Below are positions 6,453 through 14,229 of a stretch of DNA of 24,800 bases, piece by piece. Every line of letters begins with the position of its first letter. Position 1 is the stretch's first letter. The notes beneath the pieces were generated by a model. That model searched no databases and was not told the origin of the DNA. It was given only the letters and a program-made list of their open reading frames with translations. The position numbers and the translations under genes were made by a program. The stretch spans positions 1 through 24,800 of the IMG/VR virus record IMGVR_UViG_3300008120_001620; one strand, 5' to 3'. This stretch comes from a virus.

Positions 6453-7115
6453 TTATACTCCTATATTATGGTTGGCATATTTGCCATGATATTTATTTCT
6501 TGCTTCAGTTGCTACTAGTTCGGCAAACTCAAAATCCTCAAAAACTCCAAGATATTTACGCTTACCGTCATAACTAATAGTTACTTGCCATTTGTTTATT
6601 TTAGCTTTCCATGACACATTTTTGGAGCCTGATTTATTACATTTATATGCAGGTTTATTGTACATATTCTGCATTCTTGTAACTTCACGCAAATTCTCAA
6701 TCCTGTTGTCAATCTTGTTGCCGTTAATGTGGTCTATTTCTTTTGGAATATAGCCATGATTCATTAAGTAAATAATCTGATGCTCTCTAAACTTTTTACC
6801 GTAAATACTTATTTGATAATATCCTACCTCATTAATAAATCCAGCTTTTGATCCTTTTATTGCTTTACCATGAGTAGGATTCTTCCAGTACAAACTTCCA
6901 TCAATATAATCAAATAAGAACAAAGCATCTTCTTTAGTTAAAACTTTTGCTCTAGCAGAATATTCTTTATGCTTTTTCTGCTGCATCTCAAAGAACTGGT
7001 CTTTTAAACAAGCCTTGCATTTTGCTTGTCTTCCATATTTACCTTCTTTTCTACGACCGAACATATCCAAAGTTTTTTCTACGTTACAAGTAGTGCATAC
7101 TCTGGATAAATTCAC
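6453..7115 (-). CDS. HNH homing endonuclease with zinc knuckle and AP2 domain
   Basis: A 220-residue protein starting at GTG, supported by AAGGAG about 6 bases upstream. It has three parts: a zinc knuckle with C7/C10 and C33/C36; an HNH_3-type nuclease with H112 (EHQIIYLMNHG) and EIDHINGNKIDNRIENL carrying D128, H129, N137 and N141; and an AP2-like DNA-binding domain at about 160-216 (WKAKINKWQVTISYDGKRK, YLGVFEDFEFAE). Such proteins cut DNA and copy themselves into the cut site. It sits between two tail genes without an evident intron. Its last codons supply the ribosome binding site of the next fibre gene, so it is a free-standing homing endonuclease. Confidence 0.93.
   Translation of the reverse strand: MNLSRVCTTCNVEKTLDMFGRRKEGKYGRQAKCKACLKDQFFEMQQKKHKEYSARAKVLTKEDALFLFDYIDGSLYWKNPTHGKAIKGSKAGFINEVGYYQISIYGKKFREHQIIYLMNHGYIPKEIDHINGNKIDNRIENLREVTRMQNMYNKPAYKCNKSGSKNVSWKAKINKWQVTISYDGKRKYLGVFEDFEFAELVATEARNKYHGKYANHNIGV
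6458..6462 (-). promoter_or_regulatory. Ribosome binding site of fibre gene inside HNH gene 3' end
   Basis: AGGAG on the minus strand, formed by the last sense codons of the HNH gene, lies 7 bases before the ATG at 6450. Translation of the downstream fibre gene therefore uses sequence belonging to the endonuclease insert. Confidence 0.7.
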
Positions 7116-7116
7116 C

Positions 7117-7275
7117 TTATGCTCCTTGAGTTTGTTCTGCTAACTTAGCTTCTTCTGCTAATCTAGCTGCTTCATCATTTACTATCTTGGCAGCATCGTA
7201 AGCCGCTTGTTCTTCAGCCGTATATTCGACTTGAGTAACTTCACCAGTTTGTACGTTAACTATTGTTCTGTGCAT
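7117..7275 (-). CDS. Small tail-associated protein (52 aa), function unknown
   Basis: A 52-residue reading frame from the ATG at 7275 to TAA at 7117-7119, filling the gap between a fibre gene and the HNH gene. It begins MHRTIVNVQTGEVTQVEYT and then becomes an Ala/Glu-rich helix with the repeated phrase LAEEAKLAEQ. The opening 'RTIVN..TGE.TQVE.T.EE' is a pattern I know from small proteins encoded beside phage fibres (from memory). The codons fit the neighbours and its end contains the AAGGAG that serves the HNH start, so it is likely real despite its size. The function is unknown. Confidence 0.72.
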   Translation of the reverse strand: MHRTIVNVQTGEVTQVEYTAEEQAAYDAAKIVNDEAARLAEEAKLAEQTQGA

Positions 7276-7283
7276 GATTTACT

Positions 7284-7985
7284 CTATTCGTAAAAAATAT
7301 TTATTGAGCCAGCATCAAATGTGTCTGTGCCGTTTACTGTGGTAATGCGTACTCTGTCTAATGTTGCAGATACTTGTTTTCTACCAATACCGATACTTTG
7401 AGCATTATCATTTAAAGAATTACACATACCAGTAAAAACCCATGTATTTGCAGTATCTAGTAAAACAATTGTATATACTCCATCCCAAACCCTAGCTGGT
7501 GCTGCATTTGCGCCATGTATGATAAAACCAGTAGTAGAATTTGCGTTTGTTGTGTTTGCTGTCCACCCACCACTAGCATACGATGTTGTTTCTATGCCGC
7601 CAGAATCACCTATTTGAACTTGTATTAAAGAAGTTCCGTTAGTAGAAACACCACTAAACATTACAGTGATACGCTTTACGCCACTAGGTATAGACGTAAA
7701 ATCAATGCTAGTGCCTGACGTAGAAGCCTGAGCAGTTGCTCTTGTAAGTGAACCTGTAACACCACCTGATGCCGACAAAGTACCTGTAACCGTTAAATTA
7801 CCGCCTACAGTTTGATTACCTGTAACAGTTTGAGCAGCAGACATTGTTACGTTCTGGCTAGAATCAATCGAGATAGCCGCAGTACCACCGCCAGAGCCAG
7901 TTAGGATATTTAGCGCACCAGTGTTATCACTAGTTACTGCTAAACCGTTATTTGTACCGTTTCCGGCAACAATAGTATTCGCCAT
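7284..7985 (-). CDS. Tail fibre / structural protein with beta-repeat N-terminus
   Basis: A 233-residue protein from ATG, 13 bases after the stop of the large internal virion gene. The N-terminal third is a low-complexity Thr/Gly/Ser stretch (NQTVGGNLTVTGTLSASGG) typical of fibre stalks, with the 'GNLTVTGTLSA' phrase common in aquatic phages. From about residue 85 to the end there is a compact beta domain (FTSIPSGVKRITVMFSGVS and SATLDRVRITT), probably a distal binding head. No enzyme motif is visible. The role is inferred from sequence style and neighbours. Confidence 0.75.
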   Translation of the reverse strand: MANTIVAGNGTNNGLAVTSDNTGALNILTGSGGGTAAISIDSSQNVTMSAAQTVTGNQTVGGNLTVTGTLSASGGVTGSLTRATAQASTSGTSIDFTSIPSGVKRITVMFSGVSTNGTSLIQVQIGDSGGIETTSYASGGWTANTTNANSTTGFIIHGANAAPARVWDGVYTIVLLDTANTWVFTGMCNSLNDNAQSIGIGRKQVSATLDRVRITTVNGTDTFDAGSINIFYE

Positions 7986-7998
7986 GTCTTGTCCTTAT

Positions 7999-10353
7999 CT
8001 AAACAACAACCCACCTTGAACCGCTAGGTACTGTTACCGTTACACCAGAAGCCACCGTTATCGGGCCAGCACTCATTCCGTTCTTATTCGTAGTAATCGT
8101 GTAGTTAGCTGATACCGTATTCGCGTTCTCAAAGATAGCTCCACCGCCACCGTTAGCACCGCCTACTGGAGTCCAGTTAGAACCGTCATACGTCTCAAGT
8201 ATTGCTAAAGTTGAATTATATCGTAACTGACCTGTGGCTGACGATGGTCTTTGTGCAGTCGTTCCTACAGGCAATCTAACAGCTCCAGTGCTGTTTATTG
8301 CAAAGGTAGTAGGTACGTCTATAGTAGCTGCGTTAATCGTCACAGAGGACGTTGTAGTGCTTCCTATGACCGTTGCACCTGATGCTGTGAAAGTACCAGC
8401 TACCGTAAATGGATCGCCTGAAGTACCTACCTGCTGATCCTTTAACTGCGCCATTAATTCACGAATTGCGTTATTGACAAGGCTAGGAGCCATGCCTTCA
8501 GCTAAGTTAATACCGTCAATATCAGTATTTGAGCTTGCTGTTGCGCTAAATTCGCTGATCTTTGTTTTTGCCATTAATATTCTTGCTTGCTCAATAGGAT
8601 CAGTAGCAAATAGTCGCTTTTGTAACTCAGCAGAAGTCTCACCGCTAATGCCTTTAGTTCTAGCCATACCTTGACGTAGTAGCTCCATTGCGCCACCAGT
8701 TAAGCCACCAGTACCAAAACTTTGCGCTATAGCAGCAGTGCTACCTAAACCTTCGCTAGTAGCTAAGCGTTCACCAGTTTGTGAGCCACCCATGATCGCC
8801 TTGCCTGTCTTAGTTTGCTCACCAAGAGCATCAACGTAACGGACAAAGTCATTGTATTGCTTAGGATCAGTAAATGCATAACGTAAGAGAGACTTTTGTT
8901 TGTCGCTCTTAAATATCTGACGAGAAAAGTCACCACCTTTAAAGTTCTCAAGACGAGAATTAACGTCTGACATCATACCTAGACGGAAAGCCTCTTTTTC
9001 TGAATCATTCATCTTTTTCAGATCATCTAGGACTTCTTTGTCTTCCATCTTTTGATACTTTTGACCACTCTCAAATGAAGAACGAATACGCTCGTTATCA
9101 GCAAACTCTTTATTTGCTTTAGCATAAATAGGATTCTTTTCTTTGATTAAGTCGTTAAATTCACGCTTTACGTTAGAAACATCTCTGCCGTAACTAGTCA
9201 TCTTGCCAGTTACAGGATCAATTTCTTTCTCTACTACTCGATCTAAACCAATCTTGATCTGGTGCAGCACGTTAGTAGGAACAAACTGAGCGTTACGAAC
9301 TTGCTCCAAGTCTGGCAACGTATCACCATAAACACCAGCTCGTCTTTGTGCTTCTTTATAAGCATCTTGGAATACTGGACGATCTACGTACTTGCGGAAA
9401 TCACGAGCATCTACAGCCTTCTCATAAGCTAACGGATACTTAGCAGACGCAGCAGACTGTTGATTCTTAGCTAAGAAATCTAGGTACTCGTAGCCATTGA
9501 CATTTTTACCTAATCCTGCACGTTTTACTAAACCGCTAACGATATCGCTAGGCTGGTCTATCATGCGTGACTCTAAGAATCTAGCAGTTGCAGACTTTTG
9601 ACTCGATGGCACTACATAAGCAGCATAAGACAAGTCTTGTAAGCTCTTTGTTAAGTCAGCCAATACAGGACGAGGAACATTTAATCTCTGTAACTCAGCT
9701 AAAGCTGCTTGAGCCTCATCAGGAGTTAGATTGTCTTTGTTTAATGTGTTAGCTAGTATTTTGTTTGCAGCAGTAGTTTGATCGCCAATGCCAGCAGCGT
9801 TAAGCGCACCACGAATCATGCTACCTGCGCCTTTGATAGCTACAGGTAAAGTACCGCCAAATGCTCCGCCAACAACTCCACCTATAGCAGCACCTTCTAA
9901 AGGATTCTTCTCTGCTGTACCTGCGCCAGTTAATGCGCCAGTACCAGCACCTACGGTTGTACCACGAGCAATCTGACCGCCTATAGTTTCACCAGTAACA
10001 GCAGCCTGTGTAGTCCCACTAGCACCCTTTAATTTGGTAAGCGCACCGAATGGAATAGCCATGCCACCCGCTAACTCTAATGGAGTAGCAAAGCCAGGAT
10101 TATCTATGTTGTACTGTGTTTGCTGCGCTCTTAATCTATCTCTGATTGACTCGTATTCTTTACCACTAATAGCACCAGAACGTAATGCAGCTTCTAACTC
10201 ATCAGCAAATCCAAATGTAACACCTTGAGCTACTGTTCTAGCTGTCTCTGCTGCGCCAGAATAAGGAACACCCTTCTGAAAAACTGATGTAGAAGGAACA
10301 TTCGCTTCTCCGGCTACAGGCAATGTTCTGTAATCAATGTTTTGAGTTGCCAT
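7999..10353 (-). CDS. Large internal virion-like protein fused to fibre-like C-terminus
   Basis: A 784-residue protein whose ATG overlaps the preceding stop (TAATG). Residues 75-190 include Gly/Ala-rich, membrane-like segments (LELAGGMAIPFGALTKL; GAAIGGVVGGAFGGTLPVA), as in ejected proteins that cross the host envelope. Residues 190-600 are charged and helical. From about residue 640 the style changes to fibre-like: TVAGTFTASGATVIGSTTT, then AQRPSSATGQLRYNSTLAIL with YDGSNW, and a terminal block from M760 (MSAGPIT, TVPSGS, WVV). The C-terminal block closely matches the end of the protein at 16367-16867. I infer an ejection-type internal protein that has gained a fibre-tip module. No lytic domain is seen. 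Confidence 0.72.
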   Translation of the reverse strand: MATQNIDYRTLPVAGEANVPSTSVFQKGVPYSGAAETARTVAQGVTFGFADELEAALRSGAISGKEYESIRDRLRAQQTQYNIDNPGFATPLELAGGMAIPFGALTKLKGASGTTQAAVTGETIGGQIARGTTVGAGTGALTGAGTAEKNPLEGAAIGGVVGGAFGGTLPVAIKGAGSMIRGALNAAGIGDQTTAANKILANTLNKDNLTPDEAQAALAELQRLNVPRPVLADLTKSLQDLSYAAYVVPSSQKSATARFLESRMIDQPSDIVSGLVKRAGLGKNVNGYEYLDFLAKNQQSAASAKYPLAYEKAVDARDFRKYVDRPVFQDAYKEAQRRAGVYGDTLPDLEQVRNAQFVPTNVLHQIKIGLDRVVEKEIDPVTGKMTSYGRDVSNVKREFNDLIKEKNPIYAKANKEFADNERIRSSFESGQKYQKMEDKEVLDDLKKMNDSEKEAFRLGMMSDVNSRLENFKGGDFSRQIFKSDKQKSLLRYAFTDPKQYNDFVRYVDALGEQTKTGKAIMGGSQTGERLATSEGLGSTAAIAQSFGTGGLTGGAMELLRQGMARTKGISGETSAELQKRLFATDPIEQARILMAKTKISEFSATASSNTDIDGINLAEGMAPSLVNNAIRELMAQLKDQQVGTSGDPFTVAGTFTASGATVIGSTTTSSVTINAATIDVPTTFAINSTGAVRLPVGTTAQRPSSATGQLRYNSTLAILETYDGSNWTPVGGANGGGGAIFENANTVSANYTITTNKNGMSAGPITVASGVTVTVPSGSRWVVV

Positions 10354-11753
10354 TATGGTTTTACCCTTCTAACGCCATCTGGATCAACAAATATCGTACC
10401 TTTAGGATACTTAGGGTCTTTTAATAGATTATTAACATCTTGCTGAGTAAATGTGTGTGGTTCAAATTTAGGTATTTCTAACAAAACTTCTGGATCGCCT
10501 AGTTTTGAATTTTTACGTCTGCGGATAATTGAATTTTGAGCATCATTAGCATCACGCAAATTAATTTCCATTAATGTATTAATAGCTTTGGCAGCACTTT
10601 GGGGAGAATCAGCAGCTTGCAATTCATCTATTGCTCGTTTTGCGTCTGTATCTGTTTGAGTTCCTTTGTTTAATCTTAATCTTTCATTAATTAAACGTAC
10701 TTTAAAAGCCTCAAAATCTTTTTTGGCAATAATATCTGGATCATCTTGACCCAAACCACCTCTAACAGCCATTGAAAATCTTTGTGCAGGGCCAAACTTA
10801 ATAGCTCCTGATCTAATTGCATTAATATATTTATTAGAATCAGCAGCTATATTGATAGCTGTTTGACCTCTATCGTAATCTTCATCTTCTTGCTTTTGTA
10901 TTGCAGCAGGTAACTGAACTTGTTTTACAGGAGCTTTGTAATCTCCAACTGGCTTACCTGTTTGTGCGTCAACTATTGGTAATCCAGGTCTTGATGGAAG
11001 AAAAACCAATCTACCACTAGCGTCAACAGTAGGCTGAGATGCGTACATAGATTTAGCAGCACCTTCACCTACTGGCTTACGAGCAAGAATAAACCATTTT
11101 TGGCCATCCCATTGTCTAGTAGTTCCATCAGCAAATTCACGTACTTCAGGAGCTTTTGCACCAGTGCCTTCAACAGGCATAATCTTACCGTCAGCAGTTT
11201 TTTGATATATAACTCCAGCAGGCAATCCTAATGCAGCAGCTTCTTCTTTTGTTAATACTCCACCTTGTCTGCCAGCACCCATAGGAGCCTCAAATACAAC
11301 TCTACCAGTAGGATCAACTAATACTTCACCAGGCTTTGCTGACGTTAATTTAGGCTGACGCTTTTCTTGCTCAAGATCAGCAATAATACGCATAGCACCA
11401 GGCAAGTTAGTGTCAATAATCTGCGCTAACTCTGGATACTTCAACTTTAATTGTTCTGCACCTTGTAAAGTTCTTTGCTGCTGTAGCATTTGCTGAGCAT
11501 CCATTCTTTGCTTGATGCCACCTTGATACGCACCACCAGCACTCTCGAATCCACCTGCTACTGCACCTAAAATGTTTTGCAATGCTGAACGTGGAGGGCC
11601 ATATGCACTCATTCCTCTAGCCAATGCAATACCAGCACCTAATAATCCCTGTATCTGCGCTCTTTTTTGTAACGCAGCAGTTTCGTCAACACCTAATAAG
11701 CCTTGATATGCTTTAGGTAAAGTACCGAACGGTGTTAAATCTTCTAATGCCAT
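10353..11753 (-). CDS. Probable internal virion / structural protein, function unknown
   Basis: A 466-residue protein from ATG, with AGGG 6 bases upstream in the end of the preceding gene. Residues 30-80 are Gly/Ala-rich (GLLGAGIALARGMSAYG, LGAVAGGFESAGG). Residues 80-130 form a Gln-rich helix (MDAQQMLQQQRTLQGAEQL). The centre has Gly/Pro-rich short repeats of the type PxGxVVF and DGxxxxWDGQKW. The C-terminal half is charged and ends FVDPDGVRRVKP. Together with its two Ala/Gly-rich neighbours it forms the cluster where podoviruses encode the internal proteins ejected with the DNA. I do not recognise a named family. Confidence 0.65.
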   Translation of the reverse strand: MALEDLTPFGTLPKAYQGLLGVDETAALQKRAQIQGLLGAGIALARGMSAYGPPRSALQNILGAVAGGFESAGGAYQGGIKQRMDAQQMLQQQRTLQGAEQLKLKYPELAQIIDTNLPGAMRIIADLEQEKRQPKLTSAKPGEVLVDPTGRVVFEAPMGAGRQGGVLTKEEAAALGLPAGVIYQKTADGKIMPVEGTGAKAPEVREFADGTTRQWDGQKWFILARKPVGEGAAKSMYASQPTVDASGRLVFLPSRPGLPIVDAQTGKPVGDYKAPVKQVQLPAAIQKQEDEDYDRGQTAINIAADSNKYINAIRSGAIKFGPAQRFSMAVRGGLGQDDPDIIAKKDFEAFKVRLINERLRLNKGTQTDTDAKRAIDELQAADSPQSAAKAINTLMEINLRDANDAQNSIIRRRKNSKLGDPEVLLEIPKFEPHTFTQQDVNNLLKDPKYPKGTIFVDPDGVRRVKP

Positions 11754-11756
11754 ATA

Positions 11757-12380
11757 TCACCCTAATAGTGAAATCGGTTGATTGCTAATTACAGTCTGTT
11801 GGTAAGGATTCAGTGCTGCCATTGGATCATAATTAGCTAATTTATTTCTAGCTGTAACTGGAACCACTGGAGCAGTTGCCATTTGCTGATCTGGCTCTAA
11901 TAAACTATTCGCATAACCAAATGTTTGACCTGTTGCTACTGGATTTTCGTAAGCAGACTTAGCATACATACCAGCTTTATCCAACAATGAAGGAGCTGTA
12001 TTAACAGCACTTGTAGTATTAAGCATAGCAGGATCAATCGGTGATCTACCTGCAAAGCTCATTCCAGCAGCATTCATTGATGCTAAATTAGCAGCATTAG
12101 CAGTATTAGCAGCATTAGCGGCATTTAATATATTTCCACCAGCATAAGACATTGCAGGTTGAGCTGTTTGAGCAGCAATCATTGAATTTGTTATCCCACT
12201 GGTAGGAACCGCAGCAGCTCCAGTAGCACCAGCAGCTCCAGTAGCACCAGTTATACCTAATGCTTGACCGCCTGTATAGCCAGCAGCAGCACCTAGCAAA
12301 GCACCTTGCAATGGATTACTAGGCTTCATTAAAGCACCAGCAGCAGCACCGATAGCTGGAATTAAAAATGGCGCACCCAT
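11757..12380 (-). CDS. Ala/Gly-rich internal virion protein, candidate DNA-ejection factor
   Basis: A 207-residue protein whose ATG overlaps the preceding stop (TAATG) with a strong GGAGG upstream. It has a hydrophobic Gly/Ala N-terminus (IPAIGAAAGALM; LLGAAAGYTGG, a glycine-zipper look), collagen-like GATGAAGATGAA at about 44-56, and a short repeat NAANAANTANAANLA near 82-98. Small Ala/Gly-rich proteins of this kind are usual in the internal virion gene group of podoviruses, where they may insert into the host membrane. The assignment rests on composition and place, because no motif is diagnostic. Confidence 0.65.
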   Translation of the reverse strand: MGAPFLIPAIGAAAGALMKPSNPLQGALLGAAAGYTGGQALGITGATGAAGATGAAAVPTSGITNSMIAAQTAQPAMSYAGGNILNAANAANTANAANLASMNAAGMSFAGRSPIDPAMLNTTSAVNTAPSLLDKAGMYAKSAYENPVATGQTFGYANSLLEPDQQMATAPVVPVTARNKLANYDPMAALNPYQQTVISNQPISLLG

Positions 12381-13102
12381 TATTTGCCTCCTGATTGAGT
12401 AGTCGTACTAGTACCACCAGAAGGTACACTAGTGAATAGATTCGTGAATTGTTGTAGCTTGCGCTCTGGAGCAGTTTGCTCAAAGTTGTAACGGTTAATA
12501 GCGTCTTGCAATGCTTTTAGATCGTAAGACTCACCTGCCTGACCTGCTTTTAGTAATTTATCAATATCACCATAATCAGCCTGAGCCATTGCAGGAGCAT
12601 TTCTAATAGCTTCCATTTGCCTACCAGCTTCAGCCTCAGATGATTGATAAGCTAACTGACCTGCGCTTTCCGCTAGGTTACGACCGAATATGTCTTGAGC
12701 TTGACCTACCTGCTGACCCATTGCATTAGAGCCATAACGACCCATTGATGAAGCCTTAGACTGCAAACCCTGTACGCCACGAGTATAAGCCTCAGTAGCC
12801 TGACGAGTAGTACCTGCTAATGCACCCTCTAGGAATGGATTAACGCCTCGACCTTCAATTATTCCTAATGTTTCTGATTGAGCAGCTCTAGTTAACGGAG
12901 AGCCAGCCTTAGCACGTTCAGTAGCTAATCTGATAGCCTCTGATGTTGCAGCAGATGGGCCGACATAAGTTTTACCAGGATAGAATTGCGCTCCAGGTGA
13001 TTGATACTGACGTTTAGCTTCCTCAAGACCATACGTTACATATGGCTTAATGCTCTCGTCTATCCCGCTGGTTGTACTGCTTCCTCCGCCACCACCGCCC
13101 AT
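12380..13102 (-). CDS. Probable internal virion protein with poly-Gly start
   Basis: A 240-residue protein from ATG starting with six Gly residues (MGGGGGGSSTTSG). The rest is mainly helical and Ala/Gln-rich (YVTYGLEEAKRQYQSPGAQF, QATEAYTRGVQGLQSKASS), and it ends with PERKLQQFTNLFTSVPSGG. The opening 'G..G......DE.I.PYV..GLEEAKR.Y' and the final 'L.QF..LFTS.PSG' recur in phage virion proteins located after the tail hub in P22-like gene orders (from memory). It is followed with TAATG coupling by the Ala/Gly-rich protein, suggesting a common assembly. The exact role is unknown. Confidence 0.68.
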   Translation of the reverse strand: MGGGGGGSSTTSGIDESIKPYVTYGLEEAKRQYQSPGAQFYPGKTYVGPSAATSEAIRLATERAKAGSPLTRAAQSETLGIIEGRGVNPFLEGALAGTTRQATEAYTRGVQGLQSKASSMGRYGSNAMGQQVGQAQDIFGRNLAESAGQLAYQSSEAEAGRQMEAIRNAPAMAQADYGDIDKLLKAGQAGESYDLKALQDAINRYNFEQTAPERKLQQFTNLFTSVPSGGTSTTTQSGGK

Positions 13103-13112
13103 ATCGTACCCC

Positions 13113-13439
13113 TCAAATCTCGCAAATCCACTGTTTAGGACGGAAACCTAATTGTTTCGCCCTACGTTGCCAACCTTGTCGATGGCTAGAGAAAGTTACA
13201 TATTTTGCATTAGCTTGACTTGCCAAGCCTTTTATGTATTTTAGCCCATCTTCAACCATTTGATAATCATTTTCTAACGTCCAAGCTGCCCAAACGTGTA
13301 GATGTAGTCCAGATGGCTGCAATATGAAGAAGCCACCGAACCTCTGCTCCTTCAAAACTACCCATAGAAGTGATCTATTAGAGATTAAATCTGCATAGAC
13401 ATCTTCTACTATCCAATCCTCTGGGCTATACCCTTTAAT
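13113..13439 (-). CDS. GNAT-like fold protein with apparent ATT start
   Basis: The frame is open from a TGA just upstream of 13439 and encodes 108 residues if initiated at the ATT at 13437-13439, giving (M)KGYSPEDWIVEDVYADL then SLLWVVLKE, GGFFILQ, LHVWAAW and GLKYIKGLAS, and finally HRQGWQRRAKQLGF. This is the layout of small GNAT-acetyltransferase-like proteins in phage structural clusters, and the N-terminal part belongs to the fold. The only standard start is a TTG at 13355, which would remove 28 conserved-looking residues. The ATT overlaps the previous stop as ATTAA, the same geometry as the coupled starts elsewhere here. A +1 frameshift from the upstream gene or a sequence error remain alternatives. 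Acetyl-CoA binding is not evident. Confidence 0.6.
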   Translation of the reverse strand: MKGYSPEDWIVEDVYADLISNRSLLWVVLKEQRFGGFFILQPSGLHLHVWAAWTLENDYQMVEDGLKYIKGLASQANAKYVTFSSHRQGWQRRAKQLGFRPKQWICEI

Positions 13440-14229
13440 TCACTATGTAGCCGTAAGTTTTATCTGCTGTATTGTTAGACCAATGTGTCAAAGTTGCACT
13501 CCCTTGAGTTTGTGAGGAAACGTAAACGTTACTTGTCGCTGATGGAGCTATGTATTGCATCGTAGCTATCGCACTAGGAATAGACGGTCTTGTAGGACTC
13601 GTGCTAGTACCGTAATGCTCGATGGATACTCCAATATCAGAAACACGCCACATTATCTCAACATAATCATTGGCTTGCAATTCCAAAAAGAAATTAAGTG
13701 CTGCTATTAAATGACTAGGATCGCCTGAGCTTTTTCTAGCTGGCATACTAAACCTGCTATTTGAGCCGTCAACATTCGTTCCGTTCTTCATAAACCAAAT
13801 ATCTACGTCTTGTGAATCGTTAGTAGTATTTTTATATTGAATAGAAAATTGAATGTTATACACGCCATAATTTCTGACGTTCATTCTTGAACTATTCGAT
13901 AGATATACTCCGTTAGAGTAATCAGTAGTATTTAACGTTATAGCGTAAGCAGTTGTCGTATTAGCAGCAGACTGATCTGTAGTGTCCTGAAACGCACCAT
14001 AGGGCGCAGAATCAGCTTCCGCAGCATTACTTATAGGAACCAAGAATATCAAGCTCTCGTTACCTATACGGCTGTCGTATATAGTCGTTGTGGTCGCATT
14101 ACCTGTGGCTAAAGTGACCTTGCCAGTGTTATTCGTCTTGCCGTCCATAATCCCACGAACGACTTCAGCAACCTGTCGCTGATCTCCGCCAAAAGGAGGT
14201 AACGTCTGAAACTGGACTGTTCTCGTCAT
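13435..14229 (-). CDS. Tail structural protein with C-terminal beta (jelly-roll-like) domain
   Basis: A 264-residue protein whose start overlaps the end of the propeller protein gene by 4 bases. The N-terminal section contains VAEVVRGIMDGKTNNTG and then 'KVTLATGNATTTTIYDSRIG...LIFLVPISNAAEAD', a block repeatedly found in phage tail proteins. From about residue 80 the sequence is beta-rich (VYLSNSSRMNVRNYGVYNIQF, VDIWFMKNGT, YVEIMWRVSD), like the jelly-roll domains of fibres and spikes. It may be a fibre or neck appendage attached to the tail stabilisation protein. No enzymatic motif is visible. Confidence 0.72.
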   Translation of the reverse strand: MTRTVQFQTLPPFGGDQRQVAEVVRGIMDGKTNNTGKVTLATGNATTTTIYDSRIGNESLIFLVPISNAAEADSAPYGAFQDTTDQSAANTTTAYAITLNTTDYSNGVYLSNSSRMNVRNYGVYNIQFSIQYKNTTNDSQDVDIWFMKNGTNVDGSNSRFSMPARKSSGDPSHLIAALNFFLELQANDYVEIMWRVSDIGVSIEHYGTSTSPTRPSIPSAIATMQYIAPSATSNVYVSSQTQGSATLTHWSNNTADKTYGYIVN

